A stretch of DNA of 8,244 bases from an uncultured bacterium (GTDB taxonomy: Bacteria; Bacteroidota; Bacteroidia; CAILMK01), in assembly GCA_903835275.1 (NCBI GenBank), contig CAILMK010000075.1, positions 1 to 8,244 on the forward strand, given 5' to 3'. Shown in pieces: positions 4,825 through 8,244 of the stretch. A program made the position numbers and the translations under genes. Numbering within the stretch: the first letter of the stretch is position 1; the number at the start of each line of letters is the position of its first letter. The notes beneath the pieces are model-generated. The model was not told the DNA's origin and ran no database searches. It worked only from the letters and a program-made list of their open reading frames with translations.

Positions 4825-6243
4825 TTACTTCCCTCTTCCCTGCAGCATGATCACTACAGTATAGAAAATGATCTTGAAGTCCATTGCTACGGACATGTTT
4901 TCTATGTAGAGGATATCGAACTTCATGCGTTCCACCATTTCGTCAATATTTTCGGCATAGCCGTATTTTATTTGTCCCCAGGAAGTGATGCCCGGGCGGA
5001 CTTTATGCAGGTGGCGGTAATTGGGCGAAACTTTTAATATCTGGTCAATGAAATGCTGGCGTTCCGGACGCGGGCCAACAATGCTCATATCACCTATAAG
5101 TACATTCCAGAATTGCGGAAATTCATCCAGGCGATATTTGCGCAGAAATCCACCAAAGCGCGTGATACGCGGATCATCTGCGGAACTCAGACGCGGGCCT
5201 GTACTTTCCGCATCAGTGAACATACTGCGGAATTTAAAAATGGTAAAGGGTTTACCGTGTATGCCAATCCGTTCCTGGCTATAAAAAATCGGTCCTTTGG
5301 ACGACATTCGCACTCCGAAGGCAAGCAGTGCATATATCGGCGAAAGCAGTACCAGCATGCTTCCTGAAAAACAAATATCAAATAAACGCTTGAAGTTTTT
5401 TTGCCATTGCGGCATGATCTCCGTGCGTACTTCCACGAGTGCAGTACCAAAGATGTAATTCATTTTCACACCACCGGTCAGCAGGTCATACATATCAGGC
5501 AATACTTTTACGATCACATCCTGTCCTTCCAGCATACTGAGTATGGAATTGATCAGGTGGTGCTCGGAGCTTTCCACCGCAAGAATCACTTCCTCAATAT
5601 TTTTTTCTGCGATCAGTTGAGGAAGCATTTCATACCTGCCAAGGTAATTCAGTTTTTCACTCATTAGTGCATTGCTGCCGTTTTCAATGCTTACATATCC
5701 TGTGAATAAATATCCCTGGGAAAATTTTTGCGAAGTAAGTTCCCTGTATAAATCAATTGCCTTGGTATTACTTCCTGCAAGGATGGTATTGAAGCCTATG
5801 GTACCACGTTTTAATTTTCCTTTGATAACATTCAGATAAATGAGGCGCAGGCCGAATACAATTATGAATTGCAGTCCGAGCAATACAACAAACGTATGAC
5901 GGAATGCCGCGTAAGATCCTACCACATCATCAATAAGCAATGTGAAAAATATGAATATTACACCGAGAAAAGTAATGACGAATGTTTGCGTTAATTCCTT
6001 TACCCGTGATTTGCGGAATACATCACGGTACGAACCGAAAAGCCAGAAAATACTTACCCAGAAAAGCGGTATGAGAATTATTGCAAGGTAATAATTTTTA
6101 TCCGGGTGCCATAGCGGTACCTTGTATCCGTAACGCAGCGGTTCTATGGCTGCCTTTCTGTAAATATAAAATAAAGTCCAGGCAGCGGCAGAGCCAATGA
6201 TGTCCAGTAAAATATATTGCAGTCTGCCTAACTTCTTATTCAA
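4825..6243 (-). CDS. Exopolysaccharide polyprenyl glycosylphosphotransferase (WcaJ/sugar transferase family)
   Basis: This inner-membrane enzyme would transfer a sugar-1-phosphate from a nucleotide sugar to undecaprenyl phosphate, the first step of surface glycan assembly. The 472-residue length fits the family. Membrane segments lie at about 10-28, 51-70, 87-104 and 117-138, followed by a Rossmann-like domain (about 150-250, beginning ILAGSN). The catalytic domain begins KRLFD (285-289) with a hydrophobic segment at 290-311, then SQER (322-325), KFRSM (337-341), the catalytic Asp-Glu pair D373-E374 in LDEFPQFWN, and GDMSIVGPRP (384-393). All key residues are present. The start is a TTG at 6243; no in-frame ATG precedes residue 194, and MNKKLGRLQYILLD fits homologues. 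It is the last gene of a three-gene operon, 27 bp after the lipoprotein. The sugar specificity cannot be told. Confidence 0.93.
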   Translation of the reverse strand: MNKKLGRLQYILLDIIGSAAAWTLFYIYRKAAIEPLRYGYKVPLWHPDKNYYLAIILIPLFWVSIFWLFGSYRDVFRKSRVKELTQTFVITFLGVIFIFFTLLIDDVVGSYAAFRHTFVVLLGLQFIIVFGLRLIYLNVIKGKLKRGTIGFNTILAGSNTKAIDLYRELTSQKFSQGYLFTGYVSIENGSNALMSEKLNYLGRYEMLPQLIAEKNIEEVILAVESSEHHLINSILSMLEGQDVIVKVLPDMYDLLTGGVKMNYIFGTALVEVRTEIMPQWQKNFKRLFDICFSGSMLVLLSPIYALLAFGVRMSSKGPIFYSQERIGIHGKPFTIFKFRSMFTDAESTGPRLSSADDPRITRFGGFLRKYRLDEFPQFWNVLIGDMSIVGPRPERQHFIDQILKVSPNYRHLHKVRPGITSWGQIKYGYAENIDEMVERMKFDILYIENMSVAMDFKIIFYTVVIMLQGRGK

Positions 6244-6270
6244 AATAAAATGGGGTGGTATTTTTATGGT

Positions 6271-7152
6271 TTACGGAAAATAAAGAATTTTTAAATTAGT
6301 AATGTATATATTATCCGTCTGGTCGCCGGCATTCATCCCCGCATTTATATACATGCTGAATAATGAATTGGGCGTGGTATTGGCAACAAGAGTGGTGAAA
6401 TCAATATATACTTTTTTCCAAACTCCGTTGGTAGGTGGAAGTGTTACCATATCATTGGAAGTTGATTGCCCGCTCTGCGCATCTATAATGAACATCCCTA
6501 CTGTAAGTGCCACATCTGTTTTGAAACTGATCTCCATCCATACCGGCTGATTAGGATTAAAGCCCCTCAGTGGCACTCGTGTAGTTCCATAGTAAATATT
6601 CCTGTCAGGATTTGTAAGTGCAGCATGCATGCAGGATTTACCAATACCCGGCGAAGTGGAATCCGTCGTATATTCAATAAAGGAGGTGTTGTTGCCGGTT
6701 AAACCTATAAAGGTAGCATTCCCGGCACGAAAGCTTTCGTTGATCCATGAAAGAGTATTTTTGTTATAAGAAAAAGTAGCTTTAAGCTTTGTTGTTTTCC
6801 CACGCTCAATCGTGTCTTTTTGTATTGCCTCCACAGCATTTAAAGTATAAAAGGGATAGGGTACCCTTGTAGCGGCAATACCATTTTGTTTTACTCCCGC
6901 AAGCATGGTGACAGTAGCCGGACCTGCATCAAGTACCGGGACCGTACAAGGTAATGGGTAGGCACCAAGTTCAGTTTCATTTACTCCCAGCCAGATATCA
7001 GTGATTCTTGATGAAGTATCAATAAAATTTGCGTCCGGCGTAACAGTTGCCTTGTCAATATGCACGTAGCTGGGCACGCCACTCAGGTCCTGGGTAGGTT
7101 TGCAGGCTTGCAGCAAGGCAAGGGAAAGCAGGAGAAGAATCAGTGGTTTCAT
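6271..7152 (-). CDS. Operon lipoprotein with Ig/PEGA-like and jelly-roll-like regions, function unknown
   Basis: The product has 293 residues. Residues 1-16 end in the lipobox LLQAC and Cys17 is the predicted lipid-attachment site, so the protein is probably anchored to the outer membrane. Residues about 27-105 form a beta-rich region: ITDIWLGVNETELGAYPLP, then an Asp-Ala-Gly turn, then VKQNGIAATRVPYPFY. The order 'V-N, G, P, G, V' recalls PEGA/Ig-like domains. Residues about 130-293 are beta-rich and end WKKVYIDF...DNIYITNLKILYFP, like a carbohydrate-binding jelly roll. I recall similar lipoproteins as uncharacterised proteins in Bacteroidota. The ATG overlaps the stop of the upstream oxidoreductase (ATGA) and the sugar transferase follows 27 bp later, so a role in surface glycan handling is inferred. 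No catalytic motif is visible. Confidence 0.85.
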   Translation of the reverse strand: MKPLILLLLSLALLQACKPTQDLSGVPSYVHIDKATVTPDANFIDTSSRITDIWLGVNETELGAYPLPCTVPVLDAGPATVTMLAGVKQNGIAATRVPYPFYTLNAVEAIQKDTIERGKTTKLKATFSYNKNTLSWINESFRAGNATFIGLTGNNTSFIEYTTDSTSPGIGKSCMHAALTNPDRNIYYGTTRVPLRGFNPNQPVWMEISFKTDVALTVGMFIIDAQSGQSTSNDMVTLPPTNGVWKKVYIDFTTLVANTTPNSLFSMYINAGMNAGDQTDNIYITNLKILYFP

Positions 7153-8144
7153 ACTTTTTGTGAGCGTTTGGTGAGTTCTTCAATTTTATCAAGTACCATT
7201 TTGGCAAGAAGCATGGAATCGTATCCGTCCTGAATACTTACTGCAGTTGCCTCATTATTTATTATGGATTTTGCAAATAACTCCAACTCCATTTTGATGG
7301 AATTTATTTCAGGTATGGCAGGTTGGGAGTAAAATAATTCTTTTCTTGGTTTCCCATCCCCCGGATCTATGACCAGGACAGAAGTGGGCTTTTCATCGGG
7401 TGCAAGCTCCTTGATCTTTATTACATTCACCTCTTTTTTATGAAAATCAAGGGTGATATAGGCGTTCTTCTGGAAGATGCGCATCTTGCGTTCGGTCTTG
7501 AGGGATACCCTGCTTGCCGTGAGGTTGGCTACGCAGCCATTCTCAAATTCTATGCGCGCATTGGCGATATCTATCGTATCACTGATGACCGATACTCCGC
7601 TGGCGCTTACCTGGTACACCGGGCTTTTCACCATGCTGAGTAAAATGTCTATATCGTGAATCATCAGGTCCAGTACTACTGATACATCTGTTCCTCGCGG
7701 CTTGAATTCAGCAAGGCGGTGCGCCTCTACAAACATCGGAGCAAGTCCGAAGGGTTGTGCAGCGATGAAGGCAGGATTGAAGCGTTCCACATGCCCAACC
7801 TGGCCCTTCAGCCCGGCTTCGGCAGTGAGTTTTACTAGTTCCGCGCCTTCTTCAATAGTATTGGCGAGGGGCTTTTCTACAAAGAAATGTTTGCCTTTTG
7901 CAATGGCAAGGGTGGCGCATTCATAGTGGGAAACCGTAGGGGTAACGATGTCTATCGCATCCACTGCGTCCAGCAAGGCTTCCATGGAGGGAAATGCAGG
8001 AATACCGTATTCTGTGGCAACGGCTTTAGCATTATCTTCATTGGGATCGTAGAACCCAACCAGTTGAAAGTCTGCTATTTCCTTTAATACCCTGATATGG
8101 ATCTTGCCCAGATGGCCGGCACCTAACACGCCAATTTTTAACAT
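7149..8144 (-). CDS. Gfo/Idh/MocA family NAD(P)-dependent oxidoreductase
   Basis: The 331-residue enzyme has the N-terminal Rossmann motif GAGHLG (8-13), FYDPNEDNAK after the second strand, EKPLA (90-94) with the conserved Lys, and GHVERFNP (117-124). DLMIHDIDI (159-167) carries the conserved His-Asp region of the sugar-binding domain. Such enzymes oxidise or reduce sugars, often nucleotide sugars. The GHVERFNP and DLMIHDIDI pattern recalls UDP-GlcNAc 3-dehydrogenase-like members (GnnA/WlbA type), but the substrate is not established. The start is placed at ATG 8144, where MLKIGVLGAG fits the family; the open frame continues to a TTG at 8171, but a promoter-like box lies in that extension. 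It heads an apparent operon with the lipoprotein (ATGA overlap) and the sugar transferase. Confidence 0.92.
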   Translation of the reverse strand: MLKIGVLGAGHLGKIHIRVLKEIADFQLVGFYDPNEDNAKAVATEYGIPAFPSMEALLDAVDAIDIVTPTVSHYECATLAIAKGKHFFVEKPLANTIEEGAELVKLTAEAGLKGQVGHVERFNPAFIAAQPFGLAPMFVEAHRLAEFKPRGTDVSVVLDLMIHDIDILLSMVKSPVYQVSASGVSVISDTIDIANARIEFENGCVANLTASRVSLKTERKMRIFQKNAYITLDFHKKEVNVIKIKELAPDEKPTSVLVIDPGDGKPRKELFYSQPAIPEINSIKMELELFAKSIINNEATAVSIQDGYDSMLLAKMVLDKIEELTKRSQKV

Positions 8145-8149
8145 AGGCA

Positions 8150-8180
8150 CAAAATTAGTTAAAATACTCAAAGGGACAAG
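8150..8180 (-). promoter_or_regulatory. Probable promoter of the oxidoreductase-lipoprotein-transferase operon
   Basis: On the minus strand TAATTTTG (8157-8150) matches TAnnTTTG, and CTTG (8180-8177) is a three-of-four -33 box with a 19-bp spacer. The ATG at 8144 begins five bases after the -7 box, so the transcript would be leaderless or nearly so. Confidence 0.5.
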
Positions 8181-8225
8181 GGGACAAATATTGGGGTTTA
8201 TCGGTGAAGGAAGGGACTAGGGGCA
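8171..8225. repeat. Imperfect purine-rich direct repeat
   Basis: AAGGGACAAGGGGACA (8171-8186) recurs as AAGGGACTAGGGGCA (8211-8225), 40 bp apart, in a G/A-rich stretch upstream of the operon. It overlaps the -33 box candidate. It may be a low-complexity intergenic repeat. Confidence 0.5.
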
Positions 8226-8244
8226 GGATTAATTTCGTTCGCCG

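Noticed and set aside
5053..5667. Several plus-strand frames of about 90-100 codons inside the sugar transferase gene
   Set aside because: All are antisense to conserved catalytic or membrane segments of the transferase and show no own start context.
8145..8171. Extension of the oxidoreductase to a TTG at 8171
   Set aside because: The nine extra residues do not fit the family, which begins right at the Rossmann strand, and the extension contains the promoter-like box.

Overview
The window looks like a chromosomal segment of a Bacteroidota species, probably near Chitinophagales or Sphingobacteriales. The grounds are promoter-like boxes of the TAnnTTTG type, A-rich leaders without Shine-Dalgarno sites, lipoproteins and secreted proteins typical of the phylum, and a FolC and a polyprenyl sugar-phosphate transferase that read like Bacteroidota versions. 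This placement rests on pattern recognition, not on a database search.

Layout from left to right. Positions 1-1040 (minus) hold an IMPACT/YigZ-family gene followed, through a 4-bp ATGA overlap, by the start of a secreted protein with a fungalysin/thermolysin-type propeptide (FTP) region, cut by the window edge. Positions 1270-1755 (plus) encode a small secreted protein with a His/Glu/Lys/Arg-rich tail, ending at a clear intrinsic terminator. Positions 1873-3967 (minus) hold folC and, downstream of it, a probable outer-membrane beta-barrel gene; a hairpin and a 7-nt tandem repeat lie between them. Divergent from folC is a small lipoprotein-like gene (4039-4575, plus).

Positions 4576-4824 lie between two convergent genes and are crowded with direct repeats, hairpins and palindromes, the densest non-coding structure in the window. 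Positions 4825-8144 (minus) look like a three-gene operon: a Gfo/Idh/MocA sugar-nucleotide-type oxidoreductase, a lipoprotein of unknown function starting inside the oxidoreductase stop (ATGA), and, 27 bp later, a membrane transferase that starts glycan assembly on polyprenyl phosphate. The operon suggests cell-surface polysaccharide synthesis, with the lipoprotein as the uncharacterised partner.

No RNA genes, insertion sequences, CRISPR arrays or phage genes were seen. Most genes are ordinary. The items most worth a second look are the structured intergenic region at 4576-4824, the operon lipoprotein at 6271-7152, the repeat that contains the folC stop codon, and the coupling of a cytoplasmic IMPACT protein to a secreted FTP protein.
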